NCBI GenBank assembly: GCA_012837395.1
Contig: DURF01000040.1
Span: 1 to 8,659, forward strand
Reading direction: 5' to 3'
DNA: 8,659 nucleotides
DNA from: Acholeplasma sp.
Lineage (GTDB): Bacteria > Bacillota_I > Bacilli_A > Acholeplasmatales > Acholeplasmataceae
The notes below the pieces were generated by a model that saw only the letters and a program-made list of their open reading frames with translations, ran no database searches and had not been told where the DNA came from. Shown piece after piece: positions 1-6,431 of the stretch. The position numbers and the translations under genes are program-made. Every line of letters starts with the position of its first letter. Position 1 is the first letter of the stretch.

Positions 1-74
1 AAATTCCAAAAGGCCTTAAAGAATTAGAAGAAGGAAAAGTTCAAGGTCGTTTAGTAGCAGTATACGAAAAATAA
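1..74 (+). CDS. C-terminal end of an upstream gene, possibly a medium-chain (zinc-type) alcohol dehydrogenase
   Basis: The frame that reads ATT from base 3 is open from the window edge to TAA at 72-74 and gives a 23-residue tail, IPKGLKELEEGKVQGRLVAV followed by YEK. The pattern 'leelEeGKvqGRlV' resembles the last strand of medium-chain dehydrogenases/reductases such as zinc alcohol dehydrogenases, whose C-termini often read GKxxGRxV. That match is short, so the family is a guess. The gene being real is better supported, because an intrinsic terminator starts 20 bases after its stop. Nothing links it functionally to the Rnf genes that follow, and the terminator argues for a separate transcript. 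Confidence 0.5.
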   Translation, partial: IPKGLKELEEGKVQGRLVAVYEK

Positions 75-93
75 TTTATAGTTTTAAAAAAAT

Positions 94-125
94 AAAACAC
101 CAGTTTATAAAGCTGGTGTTTTTTT
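94..125 (+). terminator. Intrinsic terminator of the upstream gene
   Basis: A 7-bp stem, ACACCAG (97-103) with CTGGTGT (113-119), can be extended by the A-run at 94-96 against the U-run. The loop is about 9 nt, and the stem is followed by an uninterrupted T-tract to 125. The 3' T-tract contains the TTG that is the first possible start of the rnfC remnant, so termination here would cut the upstream transcript off from the Rnf operon. Confidence 0.85.
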
Positions 126-879
126 GATTTATACGTTGAAGACAACAAAGGCAAAACGAGGAGTTATTGCAATTAAGAAAAAATATCAAGATATTAAAGC
201 AATATTAAATGAAGAACTTTTGAAATATGAAAATAGTAATATTGAAGTAGTAGAAGTTGGAAATCACTACCCATCAGGTTGGGAACTTGATACAGTTAAA
301 AATGCAACAGGAATAAAAATTCCACAATTTGAGTTAACTGCTAATTATGGTGTTTTAGTCCTTAACGTCTCAACGCTTGCATCTATTTATAATGCTATTA
401 AATTTAGAAGACCACTTTTAGAAAGATATTTTGGGCTATCTGGTAATGGTGTTAACAATTATAACTTTAGAGCAAGAGTAGGAACTAAAATTAGCGATCT
501 TGTTAAAGTAGCTGGTGGATACATCGATGAAGAAATTCCTAAAGTCTTAGTTTTAGGTGGACCAATGATGGGAAGTAATACTTTAAGTGATGATGTTGTT
601 ATTAATCAAACAACAACATCAATGATTGTATTTAATAATGAAGAATATTTTGAAGAACCATGTATTCATTGTGCGGCATGTGTTTATTCATGTCCAGTAA
701 AAATTCAGCCAGTTCAAATTATGAACGCATTAAAATCAGGAGATGTTAGTGGTCTTGAAATGTTAGAAGTAAATAAATGTATTGAATGTGGATTATGTTC
801 ATATGTTTGTCCTTCTAAGATTCACTTAACTGAGTATATGCGTCAATCAAAACGATTTTTAAGAGAGAAGGGTAATTAA
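124..879 (+). CDS. rnfC: RnfC, N-terminally truncated: electron transport complex subunit with two [4Fe-4S] motifs
   Basis: This is the C-terminal part of the peripheral Rnf subunit, which in intact complexes exchanges electrons with NADH on the cytoplasmic face. Visible RnfC landmarks are EVGNHYPSGWE (41-55), the segment around RVGTKISDLVKVAGG (118-132) and GGPMMG (145-150). Two ferredoxin-like motifs follow, CxxCxxCxxxCP with cysteines 180/183/186/190 and 219/222/225/229. Family members are about 430-450 aa; here only 251 codons exist. The N-terminal barrel-sandwich domain and the glycine-rich FMN/NADH-binding segment are absent. The first possible start is TTG in the T-tract of the upstream terminator, with no Shine-Dalgarno before it. 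An in-frame stop lies at 85-87, and the first in-frame ATG is only at 565. It may be a deletion remnant, a pseudogene or an assembly join. rnfD starts 3 bases after the stop. Family identity is firm; function and start are not. Confidence 0.85.
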   Translation: MIYTLKTTKAKRGVIAIKKKYQDIKAILNEELLKYENSNIEVVEVGNHYPSGWELDTVKNATGIKIPQFELTANYGVLVLNVSTLASIYNAIKFRRPLLERYFGLSGNGVNNYNFRARVGTKISDLVKVAGGYIDEEIPKVLVLGGPMMGSNTLSDDVVINQTTTSMIVFNNEEYFEEPCIHCAACVYSCPVKIQPVQIMNALKSGDVSGLEMLEVNKCIECGLCSYVCPSKIHLTEYMRQSKRFLREKGN

Positions 880-882
880 CAA

Positions 883-1923
883 ATGCAAGCAGTAGCAAAA
901 ACAAGTCCTTATATTAGGAAACCAGTCAGTACTAAGAGAATGATGGCTGACGTATTAATTGCTTTAATTCCAATTTTATTTTTTGCAGTTTACCGTTATG
1001 GATTTAATTATTTATTAAAAGCGGTAGTAGCAAGTGCAATTGCAGTTGTGGCTGAAGCAGTTGCTTTTGGATTAATGAAAGAAAAAGATGAAACATATCA
1101 AGCAAGATTTAAAAACAAATATACAATTAATAATATAATTCCACCAATTGTAACAGCATTAATCTTTTTATTTACACTTCCAAGTACAATTTCATATTAT
1201 GTAATTGTTGTTGGTGTGTTATTTGCAATTTTAATTGTAAAAATGATTTTTGGTGGATTAGGTAGAAATATATTTAACCCTGCTGGTGCAGCAAGAATAT
1301 TTGTTGGTCTAGCACTTGCAAGTTTTATTTCATATGTCGATGTTGATGCAGTTGCAGGTGCAACCGCTCTCCAAGTTCCGTATGGAGAAGTATTTAGATA
1401 TTATTCTATTTCTGATTTGTTTTTTGGAAACATACCTGGATCTGCCGGTGAAATAAGCGCTATCGCTATTTTAATTGGTGGAGGATATTTACTAATTAGA
1501 AGATCAGCAGACTATAGAGTAGTAGTTTCTAGTCTATTAACATTTACAATTTTAATGTTTGTTGCAGGTTTAGGGCTAGGTTATGGATTAGAGACATTTA
1601 AATATGTTTTATTCCATTTATTATCAGGTGGATTACTGTTTGGAATCTTCTTTATGGCAACTGATCCAGTAACTTCACCTTACACAGCGCCAGGTAGAGT
1701 TTTATTTGGTTTAATAATTGGTGCGTTGGTGGCAATTATTCGTCTTTTTGGAGCCCTTCCAGAAGGAATGGTATTTTCAATTGTAATCGCAAACTTCTTA
1801 GTACCATTAATTGATTATAAAAAATGGACAACAAATGTCTTTAACAAAAAACATATTATTGGCTATTCAACTGCCATATTAGTTCTTGCGTTAATTGTTT
1901 TTATTGGCGTAGGAGGTTTTTAA
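883..1923 (+). CDS. rnfD: RnfD, membrane subunit with covalent FMN site
   Basis: RnfD is a polytopic membrane subunit of the Rnf/Nqr family that carries a covalently bound FMN and, with RnfG, passes electrons across the membrane. The 346-aa length is normal. Family landmarks are GGLGRNIFNPAGAARI (124-139), the flavinylation motif DAVAGATAL (155-163, with Thr161 the predicted FMN-phosphothreonine), GNIPGSAGE (182-190) and FFMATDPVTSP (256-266). Many hydrophobic stretches are visible, for example at 22-38, 45-64, 87-123, 192-205, 214-234, 242-260, 272-290 and 326-343. A GAGAAGGG ribosome site precedes the ATG, which lies just after the rnfC stop. No cysteine is present. ApbE encoded downstream is the expected transferase for Thr161. 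All residues needed for FMN attachment look intact, so this subunit should be functional. Confidence 0.95.
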   Translation: MQAVAKTSPYIRKPVSTKRMMADVLIALIPILFFAVYRYGFNYLLKAVVASAIAVVAEAVAFGLMKEKDETYQARFKNKYTINNIIPPIVTALIFLFTLPSTISYYVIVVGVLFAILIVKMIFGGLGRNIFNPAGAARIFVGLALASFISYVDVDAVAGATALQVPYGEVFRYYSISDLFFGNIPGSAGEISAIAILIGGGYLLIRRSADYRVVVSSLLTFTILMFVAGLGLGYGLETFKYVLFHLLSGGLLFGIFFMATDPVTSPYTAPGRVLFGLIIGALVAIIRLFGALPEGMVFSIVIANFLVPLIDYKKWTTNVFNKKHIIGYSTAILVLALIVFIGVGGF

Positions 1924-1924
1924 G

Positions 1925-3106
1925 ATGAATGAAAAATTAAAATATACATTAACAGTTATTGTTTATTTAATTGTTACAATTGGTTTATTAGTTGGAACAT
2001 TCTTCCTTTTAAAACCAATTAGAACAAATAATGTAAGTAAAGAAATATTAAAAAAATACGCAACAGTTGTAGAAGGTGTTGCTAGTGTTGAAGAGGTAGA
2101 TTTTGAAGGAGCTATTATTACTGAAAAGTATAAAGGACTAAATCAATCAGGCAATGAAGTAGCGACACTATATACAGCAACAGCAAATAACTCATATGGT
2201 AGTATTACAATTGTTGTTGCTGTTGCACCAAACGGTGATATTATTGGAATTGATGCAAGAGAAGTAAACCAAACAGTTTTAGTGACAGAAATTACTCAAT
2301 CAATTAATGACTTCAATGGAGACATTAGTGATACATATGATGGAGTTGCAGGAGCAACTGTAGCTAAAGGAACAATTGATGAAATTTTAGCAGCAATTAG
2401 AACTTCACACGGAGATGAAGAAGTACCAGAAAAACCTAAATCAGAAATTGAGTTTGTTGAAAAAGTTGCTGAAGGAAGAAAATATAAAGTATCAAAAGAA
2501 GCTGTTTATGTAGGAGCAGCAAAAGGTACATTATCATTTAATGTTGTAATTGATGAAGATGGTAAGTTAGTATCATATGAAGAAGTAGAATACGGTCATA
2601 GTGGTGAAAATTACAAAACAACCGCAATAGAATTCTTTGATAGTTTAATTGGTAAAGATATAAATACATTAACTGAAGATGAATTGGACGGTCATACAGG
2701 TTCAACAAATTCACGAACAACAATTTTAGATTTATTATTGGACTTAGCAGATTTTATGGAAAATGAACCAGAAGATGTTGTAGTCTTTGTTGAAGAAGTA
2801 GCAGAAGGTAAAAAATATAAATTAACAAAAGAATCAGTTTATGTAGGAGCAGCAAAAGGTACATTATCATTTAATGTTGTAATTGATGAAGATGGTAAGT
2901 TAGTATCATACGAAGAAGTAGAATACGGTCATAGTGGTGAAAGTTACAAAACAACCGCAATAGAATTCTTTGATAGTTTAATTGGTAAAGATATAAATAC
3001 ATTAACTGAAGATGAATTGGACGGTCATACAGGTTCGACAAATTCACGAACAACAATTTTAGATTTATTAATTGATCTATCAAGTTTTATAGAAGGAGAG
3101 AAATAA
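1925..3106 (+). CDS. rnfG: RnfG-like protein with three FMN-binding domains
   Basis: RnfG normally is about 200 aa: one N-terminal membrane anchor and one extracytoplasmic FMN_bind domain with a covalent FMN on threonine. Here the protein is 393 aa. One membrane helix (about 8-30) precedes three domains. Domain 1 (about 60-160) ends in DGVAGAT (139-145, predicted FMN on Thr145). Domains 2 (177-278) and 3 (288-389) each end in DGHTGST, with predicted FMN on Thr261 and Thr372. These fit the ApbE target pattern DGx(S/T)GA/S(T), though domain 1 has Ala for the usual Ser before the Gly and domains 2 and 3 have Ser for Ala. Domains 2 and 3 repeat with a 111-residue period and are nearly identical. 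The linkers are acidic. An AGGAGG site (1911-1916) is 8 bases before the ATG. No cysteines are present. The protein could hold three flavins outside the membrane, next to RnfD. Confidence 0.9.
   Translation: MNEKLKYTLTVIVYLIVTIGLLVGTFFLLKPIRTNNVSKEILKKYATVVEGVASVEEVDFEGAIITEKYKGLNQSGNEVATLYTATANNSYGSITIVVAVAPNGDIIGIDAREVNQTVLVTEITQSINDFNGDISDTYDGVAGATVAKGTIDEILAAIRTSHGDEEVPEKPKSEIEFVEKVAEGRKYKVSKEAVYVGAAKGTLSFNVVIDEDGKLVSYEEVEYGHSGENYKTTAIEFFDSLIGKDINTLTEDELDGHTGSTNSRTTILDLLLDLADFMENEPEDVVVFVEEVAEGKKYKLTKESVYVGAAKGTLSFNVVIDEDGKLVSYEEVEYGHSGESYKTTAIEFFDSLIGKDINTLTEDELDGHTGSTNSRTTILDLLIDLSSFIEGEK
2504..2737 (+). repeat. Tandem repeat copy 1 in rnfG (FMN-binding domain 2)
   Basis: This 234-base stretch recurs 333 bases downstream with only three mismatches by hand alignment: TAT/TAC and TCA/TCG, both silent, and AAT/AGT, which changes Asn to Ser. 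The wider 333-base unit (about 2453-2785) remains similar at the protein level but diverges at its edges. The period is a multiple of three, so the frame is kept. This is a recent in-frame domain duplication or one kept uniform by gene conversion. Confidence 0.95.
2837..3070 (+). repeat. Tandem repeat copy 2 in rnfG (FMN-binding domain 3)
   Basis: This is the second copy of the 234-base near-identical segment and encodes most of the third FMN-binding domain, including the DGHTGST motif. Similarity at the DNA level stops after AGATTTATTA, where the two copies switch to different endings (TTGGACTTA against ATTGATCTA). Confidence 0.95.
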
Positions 3107-3107
3107 A

Positions 3108-3731
3108 ATGGAACTTAAAAATCAAAATTTACTAAATGTTTTTAAACCAAGTGAAGTAAACTCACAATCTATCTCTGGAATAACATTAGCCCTACTTCCA
3201 GCAGCGTTTGTTGCTAGAACGATAGAATCAGCATTAATATTCTTATTGTTAGCATTGATTTATTTTATACTAACAACTATTACGATTAAAGGTGTTCAAA
3301 CTTACTTACCAAAAAAAGGGAACTTCTTATTTGCAACACTATCATTTGTAACAGTAGCGGTTTTTGTCTCACTACTATCAAATGTATTTTTTGTAACATT
3401 TGCTAGTGAATATAATCATTATGTTGTCTTATTATCAGTTAGTGCACTACCTTACATGTTAGAAGCAGATAATGAAGATAAAGGAATAAACCAAAGTATG
3501 TTAAATACCCTTCAATCATTTATTGGATTTGCGATTGTTATGCTATTAATCGCAATCTTTAGAGAAGTGGTTGGAACTGGAATGATAACATTTGGAAAGT
3601 TTAGTGATATAAATTACCAAATTGATTTGTTTAGCAAATACGCTTTAACAGTATTTGCAGAACCGCTTGGTTCATTTGTGGTATTAGGATTCATAACCGC
3701 TCTAGTAAAAGGTAAGGGGGAATTCGCATGA
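3108..3731 (+). CDS. rnfE: RnfE-like membrane subunit without cluster cysteines
   Basis: This is the integral membrane partner of RnfA; together they normally hold a [2Fe-2S] cluster in the middle of the membrane. The 207-aa length, about six hydrophobic segments, the central segment VVLLSVSALPYMLEADNE (106-123) and IFREVVGTGMITF align with RnfE (compare LREIIGNGTLF). Position in the C-D-G-E-A order supports the call. The protein has no cysteine. By hand alignment to Vibrio-type RnfE remembered from the family, the Cys of LGLCPL falls at Leu30 (ALLPA) and the Cys of VTNC at Ala113 (SVSA). It is also more diverged overall than RnfA or RnfD. AAGGAG at 3093-3098 sits 9 bases before the ATG. The stop overlaps the rnfA start (ATGA), which suggests translational coupling and a paired product. 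Confidence 0.85.
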   Translation: MELKNQNLLNVFKPSEVNSQSISGITLALLPAAFVARTIESALIFLLLALIYFILTTITIKGVQTYLPKKGNFLFATLSFVTVAVFVSLLSNVFFVTFASEYNHYVVLLSVSALPYMLEADNEDKGINQSMLNTLQSFIGFAIVMLLIAIFREVVGTGMITFGKFSDINYQIDLFSKYALTVFAEPLGSFVVLGFITALVKGKGEFA

Positions 3732-4294
3732 TTTTCTTAGGAACGCTATTTTCAGCAATATTTGTCTCTAACGTCCTTTTAGTAAAACTGGATGGAATGA
3801 AGTTTTTTAACCGTGAATCAAGTTTTAGTATTTTAATAACACGCGGTATTAAAGTTATTGTTGTAACACTTTTAACTGTATTAGTAGAATATCCAGTTAC
3901 AACCTTCCTACTAGAGCCTGTTGGTCTTGAGTTTTTAACACCAATCTTTGTAATTCTCTTTTCATATGGAGCTCATATTTTAGTTCATAAACTATTAATA
4001 TGGTTACCTAAAGTAGATGATACTGAAGATATTTTTGTGGACTATTATGTTTTCACAAACTCAGTAATTTTTACTGCAAGTATTATCGCAGGTCTAAGTG
4101 CAAGTTTTGTTGAATCGATTGCGCTTGGTTTAGGATTTACAATAGGTCATTTATTAATTATGTTAATTATGTTTACAGTAAGACCAAAACTAGACTTACC
4201 GGGTTCACCAAAAAGATTTAAAGGTAAACCGGCAATGTTAATTACTATGGCAATTATCGCAATGGCCTTTATGGGATTGGCGGGAATACTTTGA
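3728..4294 (+). CDS. rnfA: RnfA-like membrane subunit without cluster cysteines
   Basis: RnfA is a six-helix membrane subunit related to RnfE, inverted relative to it in the membrane. The 188-aa length is usual. The N-terminus FSAIFVSNVLLVKLDGMKFF (8-27) aligns without gaps to the family's VNNFVLxxFLGxCPF. The end, GLGFTIGHLLIML then LPGSPKRFKGKPAMLITMAI, matches the RnfA C-terminus with its VPxxFxGxPIxLI pattern. The Cys of GxCPF is Lys25 here, and the Cys of TTNCAVLG is Ser112 (FTNSVIFT). No other cysteine exists in the protein, so the canonical intramembrane [2Fe-2S] centre cannot be bound. A strong AAGGGGG site (3714-3720) precedes the ATG. In typical clusters rnfB would follow; here apbE follows with a 4-base overlap. 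Confidence 0.88.
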   Translation: MIFLGTLFSAIFVSNVLLVKLDGMKFFNRESSFSILITRGIKVIVVTLLTVLVEYPVTTFLLEPVGLEFLTPIFVILFSYGAHILVHKLLIWLPKVDDTEDIFVDYYVFTNSVIFTASIIAGLSASFVESIALGLGFTIGHLLIMLIMFTVRPKLDLPGSPKRFKGKPAMLITMAIIAMAFMGLAGIL

Positions 4295-5463
4295 TTTTTA
4301 GAAGAACAATTTTAATAATATTAATGACAATAGTTTCAGTTTTTAGTGTTTCAAGCATAAAAGCTGAAACTATTTCACCTAGTTACTACCGAAAAGTTAT
4401 TCAAAATGTTTTTTCAACAACAAACATTTATGAAATTAGTAAACATGATCCTAATATTGATGATGCAAAAGCAAACCAATATTTAAACGAGGTTGCCGAT
4501 TTAACTATAAAAATATCTAAATTAACAGACAATTTTAAAGAATATAAAGGAATTAATAATGTTTACTATATAAATAATAATGTAGGCAAGAATATTGAAA
4601 TTGATAAACTTTTATATGATGTTTTAGTACTGGCCGAACAATATAAAGAATTAACTAATGGTTATTTTGATATATCAATAGGTAAGATTATTGATGAATG
4701 GAAAGCTATTATGGATAGTGGTGAAGAAATAAGTAAAAATGATTTCGAACAAAAAGTTACAGAAATAAAACAGATCCCTGTAATCAACAATGGTATTGAA
4801 CTTACAAAAGATGATTCTAAGTACTATGTTAAAATAAAGGAAGGCGTTAAAATAGACTTAGGCGCAATCGCTAAAGGTTATGCAGTTGGTTTGGTTGACA
4901 AATATTTTAAAGATAAAGGACTAACTTACTATAGAATTGAAGGAAGTAGTAGTTCATTAGTTTATGGAGAAAATTATTATCGAGATGAAAATATGTTTCA
5001 TATTGGTATTACGAATCCATTTGTTTATGATTATGGATATTTAAGAGTGAAAAATGTTAGTATGACCACAAGTGGAGATACTGAACAAAATGAATTAATT
5101 CATGGAAAATTAATTCATCACTTAATATCACCTAAAACAAAACAACCCGAAAACAATTATCGATTACTAACAATTATTAATGATGATCCAGCTTTAGCTG
5201 ACGCTTTAACTACTGCAATGTTTGCGATGGATGAAGAAACGTTAATTAAATGGGCAAACGATAATGGAATCAAAGATTATATAGTATTTAAAAGTAACAA
5301 AGAAATAATTAGCAATTTCAATAATTATGAATTTGTTTTAACAAGTAATGAAGAAGATCCTATTAAAGCAACGCTTAAAGATTGGTTAATAGTATCGGGG
5401 ATAGTTGTTTTTGTAGCTGGAGCAATCTATTTAATTGCTAGAAAAAAAGAAATAAAAGAATGA
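4291..5463 (+). CDS. apbE: ApbE-family FAD:protein FMN transferase, exported and membrane anchored
   Basis: ApbE moves FMN from FAD onto threonine in DGxSGAT-type motifs outside the cytoplasm; the targets here are RnfD Thr161 and the three RnfG sites. ApbE motifs in order are GYFDISIGK (124-132), DLGAIAKGYAVG (189-200), EGSSSSLVYG (217-226), TTSGD (259-263), HHLISPKT (276-283) and ADALTTAMF (303-311), with likely metal ligands Asp304 and Thr308. The N-terminus MIFRR plus a hydrophobic run to about Ala25 is a signal peptide. A second hydrophobic helix (about 365-383) followed by RKKEIKE anchors the C-terminus. There is no lipobox cysteine, unlike many Firmicute ApbE lipoproteins. The start is TTG at 4291, overlapping the rnfA stop as TTGA; a later ATG (codon 12) would lose the basic end of the signal peptide. 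Confidence 0.92.
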   Translation: MIFRRTILIILMTIVSVFSVSSIKAETISPSYYRKVIQNVFSTTNIYEISKHDPNIDDAKANQYLNEVADLTIKISKLTDNFKEYKGINNVYYINNNVGKNIEIDKLLYDVLVLAEQYKELTNGYFDISIGKIIDEWKAIMDSGEEISKNDFEQKVTEIKQIPVINNGIELTKDDSKYYVKIKEGVKIDLGAIAKGYAVGLVDKYFKDKGLTYYRIEGSSSSLVYGENYYRDENMFHIGITNPFVYDYGYLRVKNVSMTTSGDTEQNELIHGKLIHHLISPKTKQPENNYRLLTIINDDPALADALTTAMFAMDEETLIKWANDNGIKDYIVFKSNKEIISNFNNYEFVLTSNEEDPIKATLKDWLIVSGIVVFVAGAIYLIARKKEIKE

Positions 5464-5480
5464 AGAAAGAAGGAATACAT

Positions 5481-5924
5481 ATGAAAACAAAATTTAAAGA
5501 TATTGTTTTAATAGTTGCAATTGTTATTATAGCAGTTGCTGGTTTTCTTATGTTTTCCAATGTTTTTAAAAATACAACATATAATATGTCTTTAGTTATA
5601 TATAATAAAGAAGTTGTAGCAGAAGTTGATTTTGTAAATAAAAAGGTTAACATTTTAAAGCAAGATGAATTAGGATATCCTAAATTAAATGAAGTAAATA
5701 ATACAATAACTATACTAGGTAACTCTCAAGGGGGAGAAAGGTTTGAATTAGTTATAAAATATAATTATGAAAAACATAGTATGCAAATAATTGAAGAAGT
5801 AAGTCCTAAAAACATATGTAGTTCGGACGGCGAACAAACAGCAAGAACAATTACTTGTGTACCAAATGGTGTTTCAATAACTTTTTCTAATGATGGCGAA
5901 GTTGATTTAGATGACATCATTTAA
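5481..5924 (+). CDS. NusG domain II-containing membrane-anchored protein (EetA-like)
   Basis: A 147-aa protein with one N-terminal membrane helix (about 8-28) and an exported domain of the NusG domain II type (not the transcription factor). The diagnostic end is NICSSDGEQTARTITCVPNG (111-130), matching the family pattern C...G.i...g..IvClPN, with Cys113 and Cys126 possibly forming a disulphide. The ATG at 5481 was preferred over one at 5460, because AAAGAAGGA ends 6 bases before it; the earlier ATG overlaps the apbE stop but lacks a site. Members commonly sit beside Gx/HepS-like genes and with Rnf or flavin-transfer loci. From memory, EetA of the Listeria extracellular electron transfer system is of this kind. 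Its biochemical role is unknown to me. Confidence 0.8.
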   Translation: MKTKFKDIVLIVAIVIIAVAGFLMFSNVFKNTTYNMSLVIYNKEVVAEVDFVNKKVNILKQDELGYPKLNEVNNTITILGNSQGGERFELVIKYNYEKHSMQIIEEVSPKNICSSDGEQTARTITCVPNGVSITFSNDGEVDLDDII

Positions 5925-6426
5925 AAAAAATAATTTAGGTAAAATGATTTTACTTGCTAATCTTGCGGCAATGGCAATCGTTTTAGGAATTATTGAATCA
6001 AGATTAGAATTATTTGTCGTACCGGGTGCTAAACTTGGACTAGCTAATTTAGTCTCCCTTGTCATTTTATATATGTTTTCTTATAAAGATGCTTTAGTAG
6101 TAACAATTATTAGAGTTGTTATGGTCGGTTTACTATCAGGCTATATTGGACCACCTTTTTGGATGGGACTAGGGGGCGGAATATTATCAATTACAGTTAT
6201 GGGAATACTAAAAAAATTAAGAGCAGGAATAGTACTTGTTAGTTTGATGGGTTCAATAACGCATCAAATTGGACAAGTCTTAATAAGTGTTTTTATTCTA
6301 GCTTCAGTTGAAATAGTCATGTATTTATATATAATGATACCTTTAGGTGTTATCTCAGGTATTTTAATAGGTATAATGGCAGAGAAGTTTTTGAACCATT
6401 ATAATATGCGTAATGAAATAGACTAA
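5911..6426 (+). CDS. Gx transporter / heptaprenyl diphosphate synthase component I-like membrane protein (EetB-like)
   Basis: A 171-aa polytopic membrane protein of the family named 'Gx transporter' or 'heptaprenyl diphosphate synthase component I'. Landmarks are VPGAKLGLANLVSL (37-50), Arg68, GLLSGYIGPPFW (73-84), GGGILSITVM (88-97) and GSITHQIGQ (114-122). About five hydrophobic segments are visible. The enzymatic name is doubtful, because the protein looks like a small transporter or an ECF-type substrate-binding component. Its pairing with a NusG-II protein and ApbE, as in the EetA/EetB/FmnB neighbourhood recalled from Listeria, suggests a role in flavin or quinone electron transfer. The start ATG at 5911 overlaps the preceding gene by 14 bases and has no strong ribosome site; ATG 5944 is an alternative. 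No terminator follows. Confidence 0.83.
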   Translation: MTSFKKNNLGKMILLANLAAMAIVLGIIESRLELFVVPGAKLGLANLVSLVILYMFSYKDALVVTIIRVVMVGLLSGYIGPPFWMGLGGGILSITVMGILKKLRAGIVLVSLMGSITHQIGQVLISVFILASVEIVMYLYIMIPLGVISGILIGIMAEKFLNHYNMRNEID

Positions 6427-6431
6427 AATGC

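Noticed and set aside
2538..3083. Open frames on the minus strand inside rnfG, similar to each other
   Set aside because: They lie exactly under the tandem repeat, and their similarity is a by-product of the duplicated DNA. They have no ribosome sites and implausible Leu/Tyr/His-rich composition.
5460..5480. Earlier ATG for the NusG-II protein, overlapping the apbE stop
   Set aside because: The AAAGAAGGA site is correctly spaced for the ATG at 5481 and would lie within the coding part of the longer form.
5438..5653. Minus-strand open frame across the apbE / NusG-II junction
   Set aside because: Antisense to two recognised genes, low-complexity Ile/Thr/Phe content and no family resemblance.
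124..6426. Reading the cluster as Na+-translocating NADH:quinone reductase (Nqr) instead of Rnf
   Set aside because: Nqr order is A-B-C-D-E-F with a ferredoxin-like NqrF. Here the first subunit has two [4Fe-4S] motifs typical of RnfC and the order is C-D-G-E-A.
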